A DNA stretch of 64,000 nt, taken from the NCBI RefSeq assembly GCF_014203735.1, contig NZ_JACHJQ010000003.1:295326-359325 (forward strand). The letters are read 5' to 3'. This DNA is from Actinophytocola algeriensis (GTDB taxonomy: Bacteria; Actinomycetota; Actinomycetes; Mycobacteriales; Pseudonocardiaceae). How positions within the stretch are numbered: the first letter of the stretch is position 1; every line of letters begins with the position of its first letter. The notes under the pieces were generated by a model. That model did not search any database, was not told where the DNA came from, and saw only the letters and a program-made list of their open reading frames with translations. Below, in pieces: positions 17,168 to 26,263 of this stretch. The position numbers and the translations under genes were made by a program.

Positions 17168-17878
17168 CTAGGCGGCGCGAATGGTGATGTCACCGCTCTG
17201 GGCGCTCACGTCGATCGGCTCGCCGGACGGGTCGTCCCCCAGGTCGTTCTTCAGGTTCCCGCTCTCGGTCGACGCCGTGACGTGGTACTTCCCACTCGGC
17301 ACGGCCACCTCGATGTTGCCGCTCTGGGTCTCGACGGCGACGCTCTTCGCGGCGGTGAGCCCCACCTGCACGTCCCCCGACTGCGCGCCGGCGACGACCG
17401 CGCCGCCGATGCCGCTGAGGTCGATCGACCCGGACTGGACCGACGCGTTCACGTCACCCGCCACGTCGCGGACCGTGATGTCGCCGGACTCGGCCTCCAC
17501 GTTCGCGCTCGCCATCCCCACGACCTCGACGCTCCCCGAGTCGACGTGCCCGCTGACCCTGGTGCCTGCCGGGACGGTCACCTCGTAGTCGATCGTGCAG
17601 TTGCGGACCGGGCACTCCTCGAGGAGCAGCGTGTCCTTCTCCACACGGTAGGTCTTGTCCGGCTTGTCGTCCCCGTACCTGACCGTGCGCCGCACCTCGA
17701 CGGTGTCGCCGACACTGACCTTGACGTCGCCCGAATCGTTGGCGAACCGGAGTTCGGTGACCGTCTGCCCCAGGGCCTCGTGGTCGTCGAAGCTGTTCTG
17801 GCCGACCCAGCCGCACCCGGCCAGGAACAGACCGGCCACCCCGACCGTGATCCCCGCCACCGCGCGCTTGCTCCCCAT
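17168..17878 (-). CDS. DUF4097-type lipoprotein with beta-strand repeats
   Basis: A 236-residue protein with signal sequence and lipobox F-L-A-G-C (Cys22 region). The mature part has repeated short beta motifs built around S-G-[DSN]-[IV]-x-[VL] (for example E-S-G-D-I-T-V, Q-S-G-S-I-D-L, Q-S-G-D-V-Q-V, Q-S-G-N-I-E-V, Q-S-G-D-I-T-I). This is the pattern of DUF4097/adhesin-like beta-helix proteins. Two Cys near residue 90 (E-E-C-P-V-R-N-C) may form a disulphide. It is exported and membrane-tethered, and its function is unknown. It shares the promoter gap with the divergent MFS gene and lies close to the dnaK promoter, but no HAIR site faces it closely. Confidence 0.82.
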   Translation of the reverse strand: MGSKRAVAGITVGVAGLFLAGCGWVGQNSFDDHEALGQTVTELRFANDSGDVKVSVGDTVEVRRTVRYGDDKPDKTYRVEKDTLLLEECPVRNCTIDYEVTVPAGTRVSGHVDSGSVEVVGMASANVEAESGDITVRDVAGDVNASVQSGSIDLSGIGGAVVAGAQSGDVQVGLTAAKSVAVETQSGNIEVAVPSGKYHVTASTESGNLKNDLGDDPSGEPIDVSAQSGDITIRAA

Positions 17879-17998
17879 GTGCCATGCCTCCGCTCAGCTT
17901 TCCTGTGTGACACGAAGTTATGGCCTGCCCGCTGCCGCGGACATCCGGGACGCCCCCGAGCCGACCCTGGTGCTGCCCCTGTCCCCGCTCCCAGCAAC

Positions 17999-18014
17999 TG
18001 GGAATATGTTCCCA
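17999..18014. promoter_or_regulatory. Palindromic operator candidate before the MFS gene
   Basis: TGGGAATATGTTCCCA: six-base arms TGGGAA / TTCCCA around TATG. It is the most A/T-rich and most symmetric spot in the gap between the DUF4097 and MFS genes, 24 bp before the MFS start. The binding protein is not known. Confidence 0.5.
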
Positions 18015-18037
18015 ACATTCAGGAGCACGGAGTTACC

Positions 18038-19243
18038 GTGCAGGACATGCGACGCTGGTTCATCCTCGCCACCGGACTGACCGCGCAGGCGACCACGTCG
18101 AGCTTCCTCTACGGCCTCCCGTTCCTCATCCCGTCACTGCAGACCGACCACGGACTGTCCCTGACCTCGGCGAGCGTGCTGATCTCGGCGCCGCTGCTCG
18201 GCCTGCTGTTCGCGTTGATCGCGTGGGGCGCGGCCGCCGACCGGTTCGGCGAGCGGGTCGTGATGACAGCCGGTCTCGCACTCACCGGCGTGCTGCTGCT
18301 CGCGAGCCTCGCCTTACCGGGGTTCGTGCTGCTCGGTCTCGGACTGCTCTTCGCCGGCGCGGCCGCCGCGTCGGTGAACGCGGCGAGCGGCCGGGTCGTG
18401 CTCGGCTGGTTCGCCGCGCACGAACGCGGTCTCGCGATGGGCATCCGGCAGACCGCCCAGCCGGTCGGCGTCGGCATCGCGGCGGCGACCCTGCCACCCC
18501 TGGCACACCACTTCGGCCTCGCGACGGCCGTCGCCCTGCCCGCGGTCCTGTGCCTGCTGTCGGCGGCGCTCGTGTGGTTCGTGGTCGTGGACCCGCCGCG
18601 CCCCGAACGCACCGTGTCGGCGGCGGTGTCCCCGTACACCGGTCCCACGGCCACGACGCTCATCCGCCTGCACACGGCCAGCTCGATGCTGGTCGTACCC
18701 CAGTTCGTGGCGGCGACCTTCGCCGTGACCTACCTCGTGTCGGCCCGCGGCTGGAACCCGGTGGCGGCAGGCCAACTGGTCGCGGTGGTACAGGTCCTGG
18801 GTGCCGCGGGGCGGATCGCCGCAGGCGTGTGGTCCGACCGCGCTGGCAGCCGCATGGGCCCGATGCGCCTCATCGCACTCGGCGCCCTGGCGACGATGGT
18901 GCTGTGGGGCGTTGGCGACGCACTGGACCTGCCGTGGCTCGCCATCGCCGCCCTGCTGTCGGCGATGGTCGTGTCGGTGACGGACAACGGCCTCGGCTTC
19001 ACCGCGACGGCGGAACTCGCAGGCCCGTTCTGGGCAGGACGCGCGCTGGGCGTGCAGAACACGGGCCAGAACATCGCAGCCATGGCCGCCGCACCGCTGT
19101 TCAGCGCCTTGATCACCGCGTTCGGCTACCCACTGGCACTCGGCGTGGCGGCACTGTTCCCAGCGGCCGGAGCGGCACTCACCCCGGTGTCCGGCGAGTC
19201 AGCGGCGCGTGTCGACGCGGTGGAAGTTGAGGTACGCCCGTGA
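18038..19243 (+). CDS. MFS transporter
   Basis: A major facilitator protein of 401 residues with about twelve hydrophobic segments. The loop 2-3 motif appears as A-A-D-R-F-G-E-R near residue 65 and again in the second half as W-S-D-R-A-G-S-R. I chose GTG 18038, which has GGAG six bases upstream; ATG 18047 is the alternative. The substrate is unknown. The last 45 bases overlap the 3' end of dcd on the other strand. Confidence 0.85.
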   Translation: MQDMRRWFILATGLTAQATTSSFLYGLPFLIPSLQTDHGLSLTSASVLISAPLLGLLFALIAWGAAADRFGERVVMTAGLALTGVLLLASLALPGFVLLGLGLLFAGAAAASVNAASGRVVLGWFAAHERGLAMGIRQTAQPVGVGIAAATLPPLAHHFGLATAVALPAVLCLLSAALVWFVVVDPPRPERTVSAAVSPYTGPTATTLIRLHTASSMLVVPQFVAATFAVTYLVSARGWNPVAAGQLVAVVQVLGAAGRIAAGVWSDRAGSRMGPMRLIALGALATMVLWGVGDALDLPWLAIAALLSAMVVSVTDNGLGFTATAELAGPFWAGRALGVQNTGQNIAAMAAAPLFSALITAFGYPLALGVAALFPAAGAALTPVSGESAARVDAVEVEVRP

Positions 19244-19780
19244 CGGCGTCGGACCACGCTGCCCCTGGTAGCGGGACCCGGCGGCCGTCGAACCGTAGGG
19301 GTTCTCGGCCGGGCTGGTGAGCCGGAAGAGGCAGAGCTGCCCGATCTTCATGCCGGGCCACAGGGTGATCGGCAGGTTCGCGACGTTGCTCAGCTCGAGC
19401 GTGATGTGCCCGGTGAAACCGGGATCGATGAACCCGGCCGTGGAGTGGGTGAGCAGCCCCAGCCGCCCGAGCGAGGACTTGCCCTCGAGCCGCCCGGCGA
19501 GATCGTCCGGCAGGTTGACCGACTCGAAGGTGGACCCGAGCACGAACTCCCCGGGGTGCAACACGAAGGGCTCGTCGTCGCCCGTCTCCACGAGCGTCGT
19601 CAGGTCGTCCTGCTGCTGCCGGGGGTCGATGTGGGTGTACTTCGTGTTGTTGAAGACGCGGAAGAACCGATCAAGCCGCACGTCGACACTCGACGGCTGG
19701 ATCATCGCCTCATCCAGCGGATCGAGCCCCAACCGACCGGAGGCGAGTTCTTTGCGGAGGTCACCATCGCTCAACAACAC
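19199..19780 (-). CDS. dcd: dCTP deaminase
   Basis: A 193-residue dCTP deaminase of the Dcd family, trimeric in relatives. It starts [12 protein letters not shown] and carries S-S-V-D-V-R-L-D near residue 30, K-S-S-L-G-R-L-G-L near 110, and [14 protein letters not shown] with the catalytic Glu in H-I-T-L-E-L near residue 127. Actinobacterial Dcd is usually bifunctional (dCTP to dUMP); whether this one is cannot be decided by eye. The 3' ends of dcd and the MFS gene overlap by 45 bp, so no terminator fits between them. Confidence 0.95.
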   Translation of the reverse strand: MLLSDGDLRKELASGRLGLDPLDEAMIQPSSVDVRLDRFFRVFNNTKYTHIDPRQQQDDLTTLVETGDDEPFVLHPGEFVLGSTFESVNLPDDLAGRLEGKSSLGRLGLLTHSTAGFIDPGFTGHITLELSNVANLPITLWPGMKIGQLCLFRLTSPAENPYGSTAAGSRYQGQRGPTPSRAYLNFHRVDTRR

Positions 19781-19829
19781 CCGCTCACCCTAGCGAGAAC
19801 CAGGACTGTGTAAGATCTGGCTGCACACT

Positions 19830-19900
19830 GCGGATGTAGTTCAATGGTAGAACATCAGCTTCCCAAGCTGAGAACGCGGGTTCGATTCCCGTCATCCGCT
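19830..19900 (+). tRNA. tRNA-Gly (anticodon CCC)
   Basis: A full cloverleaf of 71 nt. Acceptor GCGGATG pairs with CATCCGC, the D arm contains GTTCAATGGTAGAAC, the anticodon stem TCAGC/GCTGA frames loop TTCCCAA (anticodon CCC, reading GGG), and the T arm is CGGGTTCGATTCCCG. The discriminator is U and no CCA is encoded. Confidence 0.95.
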
Positions 19901-19909
19901 CGCGATGGC

Positions 19910-19942
19910 CTCCGTGTGCCCACGGAGTGCGTGGGCCTTTTC
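19910..19942 (+). terminator. tRNA-Gly terminator hairpin
   Basis: CTCCGTG / CACGGAG with loop TGCC (19910-19927), followed by GTGCGTGGGCCTTTTCC, which contains a short T-run. It is placed 9 bases after the tRNA. Confidence 0.7.
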
Positions 19943-20035
19943 CGCTTCGCCATTTCTTCTGGGGCCGAGCCCCAGACCCCACGGTGCGGTTACTCCCGAC
20001 CCAGCCTGGTTCTTTCCCACCGGCGGTGCGTCGGC
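19930..20035 (-). repeat. Dispersed intergenic repeat, copy on the minus strand
   Basis: Read on the minus strand, the stretch contains GCTGGGTCGGGAGTAACCGC, then ACCGTGGGG, then the hairpin GGGGCTCGGCCCC and TGGCGAAG. The same order of blocks is found in the two tandem copies at 55741-55955. Further upstream (20035-20150) are weaker partial copies, with GCTGG-x-GGGAGCAACCGC and GCTGGGTC. There is no gene between the tRNA and 20152, so this fills the gap. Confidence 0.6.
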
Positions 20036-20151
20036 CCCGCCCGGCGTGGGTCCTTCCTTACCAGAGCTGCGGTTGCTCCCGCTCCAGCGTGAGCCCTTCC
20101 TCCGGCGGTGTGGTCGGTCCAGACCCAGCGTGGGTTGTCGCATCCGCCTTG

Positions 20152-20607
20152 TCAGGCTTGCATGCGTTCTCGCATTGCGGGGAGGCCGTACTCGCGGACT
20201 GTGGTCAGCACTTCTCTTGCCAGTGACTGGAACGGGCGGCCTACCTCCAGCTCCCACCACAGCTCGCCGATGGGGAAACCGCCCACGTCCACGACCGAGC
20301 CGATCGGGGCCTGCCAGCCCATCCACTGCGCCTTCGTCGCCTCGTTCGCCGGGTAGTACGGGCGCACGCGCAACTGCTCCGCCCACTCGTCGCGGGACAT
20401 GACGCCGATGTGCAGCGTGAAGCGGACCGCGCGCGCGGTGAACGAACGTGCCTGCTCCACAGCGACTTCGCCCCAGTGGTGCGGTCCCTCGATGCGGAAG
20501 CGGCGGCCGACTCCAAAGAAACCGAGGGCGCGCAGACCCGGGGCCAGGTTCGTGTCGACCATGAACCTGAACCAGTCTTGCGCGTTGCGCTCGATCTCGG
20601 ACTCCAC
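20152..20607 (-). CDS. DUF4304-like protein
   Basis: A 151-residue soluble protein. The opening (F-M-V-D-T-N-L-A-P-G-L-R-A-L-G-F) and the later R-F-T-L-H-I-G-V fit the DUF4304 family, in which a protein-wide fold starts with 'L-x-x-x-G-F' and an Arg-rich strand. The function is unknown. It stands alone between the repeat region and the divergent LuxR gene. The start is ATG 20607. Confidence 0.65.
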   Translation of the reverse strand: MESEIERNAQDWFRFMVDTNLAPGLRALGFFGVGRRFRIEGPHHWGEVAVEQARSFTARAVRFTLHIGVMSRDEWAEQLRVRPYYPANEATKAQWMGWQAPIGSVVDVGGFPIGELWWELEVGRPFQSLAREVLTTVREYGLPAMRERMQA

Positions 20608-20753
20608 AGTGCCACTAACAGTAGCGTCGCAAACCCACGGAGTGCTAAGCGTTCGCTATCCAGAATGGATCGTGAGAACAAACTCACCGATCGCGTCACG
20701 CTGGCCGAGCGGCACCGTCCCTGTCCCGGAGCAGTAAAGGCCGGGAGGACGAG

Positions 20754-21479
20754 ATGCCACCGAACAACAACCACCCGCCGGGGCGCCCTGCGAACGGCGT
20801 CGCCGTGGGCGTCGCGCTCATCGACGGCACCCCGCTCGTCCGCGAAGGCCTGTCCGCGCTCGTGCACCGGACGCCGGGGCTGCGCTGGGTCGGTGCCGCC
20901 GAGAACCCGTCGGTCGGGGTGCGGCTGTGCGAACGGATGCGGCCGGACGTCGTGGTCATCGACGCCGCGCTCGACCCACGAGGCCAGCTGAGCCACCTCC
21001 TCGCGGGCAACCCGGCGCTCGGGGTCGTCCTGCTGGTCGACGAGGCGCGCAGGACCACCCAGTACGTCGCGAACGCCGTCACGGGCGGCGTGCGCGGGGT
21101 CGTCCTCCGCACCGCGCAGCCGCCGCAGGTCCTGAAGGCCATCCAGACGGTGCACTCCGAGGGCCGCTACCTCGACACCGCCCTCGCCGTCTCGCTCACG
21201 GCGCCCCTCGCCGGTCCCCGCCGCCCGAACGGGCCCCGCCAGCCGCTGTCGCAGCGTGAGCACCAGGTGCTGCAGCTGATCGCCGACGGACTTGAGAACC
21301 AGGCGATCGCGAATGTCCTCTTCGTGTCCGTCGAGACCGTCAGGACGCACGTGAAGAGCATCCTGCGCAAGCTCGCGTCGCGGGACCGCACGCACGCGGT
21401 GGCCGTCGCGTTCCGGTCCGGCGTACTGACCCTCGACGACGCCGTACCCCACGCACGCAGTGGCAACGACCTCCCGTGA
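20754..21479 (+). CDS. Orphan LuxR-type response regulator with atypical receiver
   Basis: A 241-residue protein with a receiver-like domain (about 16-140) and a LuxR helix-turn-helix (about 165-230: L-S-Q-R-E-H-Q-V-L-Q-L-I-A-D-G and V-S-V-E-T-V-R-T-H-V-K-S-I-L-R-K-L). The receiver keeps a central Asp (V-V-V-I-D-A-A near residue 64), but only one acidic residue (A-L-I-D-G) remains in the first acidic pocket. The strand that normally ends in Lys reads V-V-L-R-T-A, with Arg in place of Lys. Phosphorylation may therefore be altered or absent. No histidine kinase gene is adjacent. The target genes are not known. Confidence 0.85.
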   Translation: MPPNNNHPPGRPANGVAVGVALIDGTPLVREGLSALVHRTPGLRWVGAAENPSVGVRLCERMRPDVVVIDAALDPRGQLSHLLAGNPALGVVLLVDEARRTTQYVANAVTGGVRGVVLRTAQPPQVLKAIQTVHSEGRYLDTALAVSLTAPLAGPRRPNGPRQPLSQREHQVLQLIADGLENQAIANVLFVSVETVRTHVKSILRKLASRDRTHAVAVAFRSGVLTLDDAVPHARSGNDLP

Positions 21480-21543
21480 GGCGACTTACACCGCCTCTGA
21501 CCTGCACTGACCCATCTTCTCGACTGGCCTCCTTGCCGTGCTC

Positions 21544-21579
21544 TACTCGCTAGTAATATCCTGATGTTACCGACGGGTA
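21544..21579. promoter_or_regulatory. Two copies of the TACYSRCKRGTA operator before fadE5
   Basis: TACTCGCTAGTA at 21544-21555 and TACCGACGGGTA at 21568-21579, with starts 24 bp apart, lie 40-75 bp before the fadE5 start. The same 12-bp palindrome type is found at 49208-49219 and 54318-54329, each in front of lipid genes. The spacing and position suggest a repressor site over the promoter. Confidence 0.65.
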
Positions 21580-21619
21580 GCACGTGTTCGCGGAACCGCG
21601 AAGATGAGGGAGCCAGGAG

Positions 21620-23452
21620 ATGGGCCACTACAAGAGCAACGTCCGCGACCTCGAGTTCAACCTGTTCGAGGTGTTCAACGTCCAGGAGCGGCTGGGCAAG
21701 GGCGTCCTCGCCGAGTCCGACGAGGAGACCGCGCGCGGCGTGCTGGCCGAGCTGAACCGGCTGGCCACGGGCCCGCTGGCGGAGTCGTTCGCCGAGGCGG
21801 ACCGCAACCCACCCACCTACGACCCGAAGACCTTCTCCGCGAAGCTGCCCGAGTCGTTCAAGAAGGCCTACCAGCTGATGTGGGACGGCGACTGGTGGCG
21901 CCTCGGCCTGTCCGACGACCTCGGTGGCCTTGGCCTGCCCCCGACCGTGCAGTGGGCGGCCGCCGAGCTGATGCTGGGCGCGAACCCGCCGCTGTTCATG
22001 TACATGTCCGGCCCGAACATGGCGCAGGTCCTGTTCCGCAACGGCACGGACGAGCAGAAGCGCTGGGCCCAGTTCATGATCGACCGCGGCTGGGGCGCCA
22101 CGATGGTGCTCACCGAGCCGGACGCGGGCTCCGACGTGGGCGCCGGCCGCACGAAGGCGGTCCAGCAGGAGGACGGCTCGTGGCACCTCGACGGCGTGAA
22201 GCGGTTCATCACCTCGGGTGAGCACGACCTGACCGAGAACATCATCCACCTGGTGCTGGCACGCCCCGAGGGCGGCGGCCCGGGCACCAAGGGCCTGTCG
22301 ATGTTCGTGGTCCCGAAGTTCCACTTCGACAGCGAGACGGGCGAGCTGGGCGAGCGCAACGGCGCCTTCGTGACGAACATCGAGCACAAGATGGGCATCA
22401 AGGCGTCCACGACGTGCGAGCTGTCGCTGGGCCAGCACGACACGCCCGCGAAGGGCTGGCTGGTCGGCGAGGTGCACAACGGCATCGCGCAGATGTTCCA
22501 GGTCATCGAGTACGCCCGGATGATGGTGGGCACCAAGGCCATCGCGACGCTGTCCACCGGCTACCTGAACGCGCTGAGCTACGCGAAGGACCGCGTGCAG
22601 GGCGCGGACCTCACGCAGATGCTGGACAAGACGGCGCCGCGCGTGGCGATCACCGCGCACCCGGACGTCCGGCGCAGCCTGATGCTGCAGAAGGCGTACG
22701 CCGAGGGCCTGCGCGCCGTGTACATGTACACGGCGACCTTCCAGGACCAGGCGTGGACGGGCGAGGGCGACGAGGAGTCGCTGAAGCTGGCGGAGCGGGT
22801 CAACGACCTGCTGCTGCCGATCGTCAAGGGTGTCGGCTCCGAGCGGGCGTACGAGCAGCTGGCACAGTCACTGCAGACGCTCGGTGGCTCCGGCTTCCTG
22901 CAGGACTACCCGATCGAGCAGTACATCCGCGACTCGAAGATCGACTCCCTCTACGAGGGCACGACGGCCATCCAGTCGATGGACTTCTTCTTCCGCAAGA
23001 TCGTCCGCGACAAGGGCCAGGCGCTGACCTACGTGGCCGGCGAGATCACGACGTTCCTCGAGTCCGAGGGCGGCAACGGCAGGCTGAAGGAAGGCCGTCA
23101 GCTGCTCAAGCAGGCCCTCGAGGACGTGCAGGGCATGCTGGGCACGCTGATCGGCTACCTGACGGCGGCGCAGAACGAGCCCGCGAGTCTCTACAAGGTC
23201 GGCCAGCACAGCGTGCGGTTCCTGATGGCGGTGGGCGACCTGCTCATCGGCTGGCTGCTCCAGCGCCAGGCGGAGATCGCGATCGCCCGCCTGGACGAGG
23301 GCGCCGCGGAGAAGGACAAGGCCTTCTACGAGGGCAAGGTCGCCGTGGCGACCTTCTTCGCGAAGAACGTCCTGCCGGAACTGTCCGCGGGCCGCAAGAT
23401 CGTCGAAGCGGCGGACAACGGCCTGATGGAGATCGACGAGTCGGCCTTCTGA
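21620..23452 (+). CDS. fadE5: Acyl-CoA dehydrogenase, FadE5-like
   Basis: A 610-residue acyl-CoA dehydrogenase with the extra C-terminal domain (about 470-610) typical of long family members. The N-terminal helices are followed by [13 protein letters not shown] near residue 160 (FAD-binding loop), then the beta domain and the C-terminal four-helix bundle. The likely catalytic Glu is in the segment [11 protein letters not shown] (near residue 445). Length and plan match mycobacterial FadE5 (about 611 residues), whose gene lies beside fadA2, fabG4 and htdX. Here those partners are 30 kb away but share the operator motif. It oxidises acyl-CoA to enoyl-CoA in beta-oxidation, with electrons passing to ETF. 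The ATG at 21620 follows GGAGCCAGGAG. Confidence 0.88.
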   Translation: MGHYKSNVRDLEFNLFEVFNVQERLGKGVLAESDEETARGVLAELNRLATGPLAESFAEADRNPPTYDPKTFSAKLPESFKKAYQLMWDGDWWRLGLSDDLGGLGLPPTVQWAAAELMLGANPPLFMYMSGPNMAQVLFRNGTDEQKRWAQFMIDRGWGATMVLTEPDAGSDVGAGRTKAVQQEDGSWHLDGVKRFITSGEHDLTENIIHLVLARPEGGGPGTKGLSMFVVPKFHFDSETGELGERNGAFVTNIEHKMGIKASTTCELSLGQHDTPAKGWLVGEVHNGIAQMFQVIEYARMMVGTKAIATLSTGYLNALSYAKDRVQGADLTQMLDKTAPRVAITAHPDVRRSLMLQKAYAEGLRAVYMYTATFQDQAWTGEGDEESLKLAERVNDLLLPIVKGVGSERAYEQLAQSLQTLGGSGFLQDYPIEQYIRDSKIDSLYEGTTAIQSMDFFFRKIVRDKGQALTYVAGEITTFLESEGGNGRLKEGRQLLKQALEDVQGMLGTLIGYLTAAQNEPASLYKVGQHSVRFLMAVGDLLIGWLLQRQAEIAIARLDEGAAEKDKAFYEGKVAVATFFAKNVLPELSAGRKIVEAADNGLMEIDESAF

Positions 23453-23469
23453 CGAAGAACTGATCGAAA

Positions 23470-23505
23470 ACACCAGCCGCGGGTCATTCGACCCGCGGCT
23501 GGTGT
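23470..23505. terminator. fadE5 terminator hairpin
   Basis: Perfect 16-bp stem ACACCAGCCGCGGGTC / GACCCGCGGCTGGTGT with loop ATTC, 17 bases after the fadE5 stop. Confidence 0.9.
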
Positions 23506-23604
23506 CGTCTCGGCCAAGGAAACGGCCCGGTCACGCTCGAAGTGTGAGCTGGGGCGATCGGTGGTACTGCTGATTGCACCAACACCTTGGGTTGAGGAGC
23601 ACTC

Positions 23605-23883
23605 ATGTGGTCAGTAGGCGCAATCATCGGACTTCTCATCGCAGGAATCGTCCTGGGCGTCCTGGGACGGCTCCTGGCACCGGGTGAGCAGAAGATCCCG
23701 TTCTGGCTGACGATCCTGGCAGGCATCGTCGGCGCACTGATAGGCAACCTGATCGCCGGCTGGGTAGGGGTGAAGGACACACCAGGCATCGACTGGTGGC
23801 GCCACATCTTCCAGATCATCGCCGCCGTTGTTGCGGTAACCCTGGCAGCGTCGCTCTACCCGAAGGCACGCACACACGCCTAG
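23605..23883 (+). CDS. GlsB/YeaQ/YmgE family stress-response membrane protein
   Basis: A 92-residue membrane protein with three hydrophobic segments (about 5-24, 31-52, 69-88). The patterns G-x-x-I-G-L-L-I-A-G-I-V-L-G and I-L-A-G-I-V-G-A-L-I-G-N are characteristic of the transglycosylase-associated (GlsB/YeaQ) family, often induced by envelope stress. It is a single-gene unit with terminators on both sides. The exact role is unknown. GAGGAG lies six bases before the ATG. Confidence 0.85.
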   Translation: MWSVGAIIGLLIAGIVLGVLGRLLAPGEQKIPFWLTILAGIVGALIGNLIAGWVGVKDTPGIDWWRHIFQIIAAVVAVTLAASLYPKARTHA

Positions 23884-23900
23884 AACCGAATTGACTAGCC

Positions 23901-23932
23901 CCTGAAGCCTCCGGAACCCCGGAGGCTTCAGG
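23901..23932. terminator. Terminator hairpin after the GlsB-like gene
   Basis: Perfect 14-bp stem CCTGAAGCCTCCGG / CCGGAGGCTTCAGG with loop AACC. It lies between convergent genes and can act on both strands. Confidence 0.9.
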
Positions 23933-24064
23933 CGTGCAACGCTGAACCCGAGGGGCCCACGCAGCACCCGCGGGCCACGATTCGGTCAGAACCCGCCAGG
24001 AAACCCGGCCCTCACCTCAGCCGGCGCGTCCCACCGGGCCCGGCCCGCCCGTCCGGGAGCCACC

Positions 24065-25903
24065 TCACCCAGCCGGGGGAGGCGGCGGGCAGACGATCTT
24101 CGGCTGCGGGTTGTACTTCACGGTCCGCGTGTTCCGGGAAACCTCACGACCGGAACCGACCTCCCGGATGATCCGGGTGTCGGAAGTCGTGAACCCGGGC
24201 GCGCCGTTGCTGGCGTGGCAGTTCTCAGCAGGCCCCGGCTTCTCCTGCGGAGGGGTCTGGTTCGACCGTCCACCGGTGATCGACTCGACCTCGTACTTCT
24301 TCGTGCCCCACAACTTCACCGTGATCGAGGAGGACGTCCAGATCGTCTGGATGGCCACCCCGGTGTCGGAGTCGTTGGTGAACTTCAGGTCGATCACGCT
24401 GCTGCCGTCGTGGTTCTGGAACACGGTCGCCTCACGGGCCGCCGGGTAGCGGCTGATGTAGTAGCTGTGCTCCTTGTGCCCCGCGTCCTTCATGGCCGCG
24501 AAGTACGCCGCGTTGTAGAGGGTCGTCGCGAACTGCGAGATGCCGCCGCCGACCTCCCGGCCCGGGGCGCCTTCCTTGATCACGCCCGCCTCGACGTAAC
24601 CCTGCGCCTTGGTCCTCGGCCCGGTGTACCCGTTCAGGCTGAACGTCTCCCCCGGCTTCACGATCGCGCCGTCGACCTCCTCGGCGACCGTGCGGATGTT
24701 GACACCGGAGTCCGAGGCGAACCCGCGCGTCGTGAACTCGCCGATGACCTCCTTGATGCCGAGCTTGTTCGCGGCATCGGTGGTCACCTTCGCGGGCTTC
24801 GGCGCGTACACGGCCTTCAGCTCCCGCCCGTCGGTCTTCTTCAGCACGTCCATCACCGGCGTCAGCGTCTTGGCCCAGTCGACGCCCTTGCCGTCGACGG
24901 ACGGCTCGACGGTCGGCGCGCCGGAGGAGAACACGATCTGCGCGTCCTTGCCCTCGACCTCGGTGGACGCGAGCTGCGGGCCGACCGCGCCGACCAGCTT
25001 GTTCTGGTCGATGCTCGCCGTCAGCCCGCCGTTGGCGGCCGGTTTGAACACCAGAGAGCCCGCGATCACCGCCGGCTCGATCGTGGCGTCCTTGCCCTCG
25101 CCGTGCACGATCACGGGTGCGGCGACCGCGGGCTTCGCGATCTCGTCGACCGCCTTCTTCACACCGGCCGCGGTCGTCTTGACCTTCGTGACGGACACGG
25201 GCAGTGCGACCTGCTTGCCGGTGGCCCACTGGTCGACGAGTGCCTGCCGCGCGCCGGCGGCGTCGAGCTTCTGGCCCGGCTTCGGGTCGACCGCGACCGG
25301 GTTGACGCCCTCGAACTTGACCGTGCCCTCCGCGGGCTCACGGTCGATCTTCGGCCGGAGCGCCTCGATGGCAGCGTCCAGCTTCTTGTCGTCCGTGGTG
25401 GTGATGACGCCCTTCTCCTCGCTGCTGCCGAAGAGGGACATCAGCCGCGTGATCGGGTTCAGCGGCTGCTCGCCGGTGTGGTCGAGGGTCGCCCGCCAGT
25501 CGATGGACAGACCGGCGTCGGCCGACTTGACCTCGGCGTCGACGTCGCCGCCGCGCAGCTTGACCGGCTCGGCGAGGCGCGGCTCGATGGCCTCGCGCAG
25601 GGTCCGCTCCGCGTCCTCGTGCGACTGGCCGCCGACGTCGACACCGGCCACCGTGACCCCGCGGGGCACCTCGCCGCTGCTCATCAGCAGGTCGACGCCG
25701 TACAGGACGACGAGCGCACCGAAGACGGCACCGGCGATGATGCCCGCCTTGCGCAGCCTCTTGCTCTTGGCGCCCTGGTCCCCGTCGGGTTGTCCGGGTG
25801 CCTGGATCTTGACGGTCGGCTCGTCACCAGGGGTATGGGTACGTGTGATCGGTGTGAGCACGTCTGTCTGTTCGGCGTGCGACTCCGGCCATTGGTGCTC
25901 CAC
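24065..25903 (-). CDS. VanW/YoaR-like membrane protein with peptidoglycan-binding domains
   Basis: A 612-residue protein. The first 50 residues are cytoplasmic and polar, followed by a transmembrane helix (about 52-72), then two PG_binding_4-like regions (about 95-225 and 230-370) and a VanW domain (about 380-540). The VanW domain contains G-E-T-F-S-L-N-G-Y-T-G-P-R-T and G-G-G-I-S-Q-F-A-T-T-L-Y-N-A-A-Y. A Pro-rich tail with two Cys follows. Relatives are surface proteins thought to act on or bind peptidoglycan; resistance to vancomycin should not be inferred from the name. It ends near a strong terminator and lies 14 bases upstream of the GroES-like stop (same strand). Confidence 0.85.
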   Translation of the reverse strand: MEHQWPESHAEQTDVLTPITRTHTPGDEPTVKIQAPGQPDGDQGAKSKRLRKAGIIAGAVFGALVVLYGVDLLMSSGEVPRGVTVAGVDVGGQSHEDAERTLREAIEPRLAEPVKLRGGDVDAEVKSADAGLSIDWRATLDHTGEQPLNPITRLMSLFGSSEEKGVITTTDDKKLDAAIEALRPKIDREPAEGTVKFEGVNPVAVDPKPGQKLDAAGARQALVDQWATGKQVALPVSVTKVKTTAAGVKKAVDEIAKPAVAAPVIVHGEGKDATIEPAVIAGSLVFKPAANGGLTASIDQNKLVGAVGPQLASTEVEGKDAQIVFSSGAPTVEPSVDGKGVDWAKTLTPVMDVLKKTDGRELKAVYAPKPAKVTTDAANKLGIKEVIGEFTTRGFASDSGVNIRTVAEEVDGAIVKPGETFSLNGYTGPRTKAQGYVEAGVIKEGAPGREVGGGISQFATTLYNAAYFAAMKDAGHKEHSYYISRYPAAREATVFQNHDGSSVIDLKFTNDSDTGVAIQTIWTSSSITVKLWGTKKYEVESITGGRSNQTPPQEKPGPAENCHASNGAPGFTTSDTRIIREVGSGREVSRNTRTVKYNPQPKIVCPPPPPAG

Positions 25904-25916
25904 GACTTGCCTTCCC

Positions 25917-26237
25917 CTAGAGATATAAACCCGTGCCGTGCTCGATCCGCTCGCTTGCGATGGCGTGCAGGTCGCGCTCGCGCATCACCAGGTACGTCTG
26001 TCCTTGGACCTCGACCTCGAACTGGTCCTCGGGGTTGAACAGGACCCGGTCGCCGACCTTGACGTTCCGCACGTTCGTGCCGACCCCCAACACGTCACCC
26101 CAGGCCAGCCGCCGCGCCATCTGCGCGGTTGCCGGGATGACGATGCCACCGGTGCTGCGCCGTTCCCCTTCCTCGGGAGTGAGCTGCACGAGCACCCTGT
26201 CGTGCAGCATCTGGATCTCGAGTTTGAGCTCTGGCAC
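25917..26237 (-). CDS. Orphan GroES-like co-chaperonin homologue
   Basis: A 106-residue protein related to Cpn10/GroES: L-H-D-R-V-L-V-Q, a mobile-loop-like segment R-S-T-G-G-I-V-I-P-A-T-A, then V-G-D-R-V-L-F-N and L-V-M-R-E-R-D-L-H-A-I. The insertion between loop and core is short, and the C-terminus extends by about 12 residues. No groEL gene is nearby. The canonical groES-groEL operon is expected elsewhere in the genome, so this is probably a specialised paralogue. I chose GTG 26237; the in-frame ATG at residue 10 is an alternative start. It sits between the VanW and SRPBCC genes on the same strand. Confidence 0.8.
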   Translation of the reverse strand: MPELKLEIQMLHDRVLVQLTPEEGERRSTGGIVIPATAQMARRLAWGDVLGVGTNVRNVKVGDRVLFNPEDQFEVEVQGQTYLVMRERDLHAIASERIEHGTGLYL

Positions 26238-26263
26238 CGAAGAATGGTAACCGCGACCCCGTG

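Noticed and set aside
24065-25903. Vancomycin resistance gene
   Set aside because: VanW-domain proteins are widespread surface proteins and the vanHAX genes are absent.
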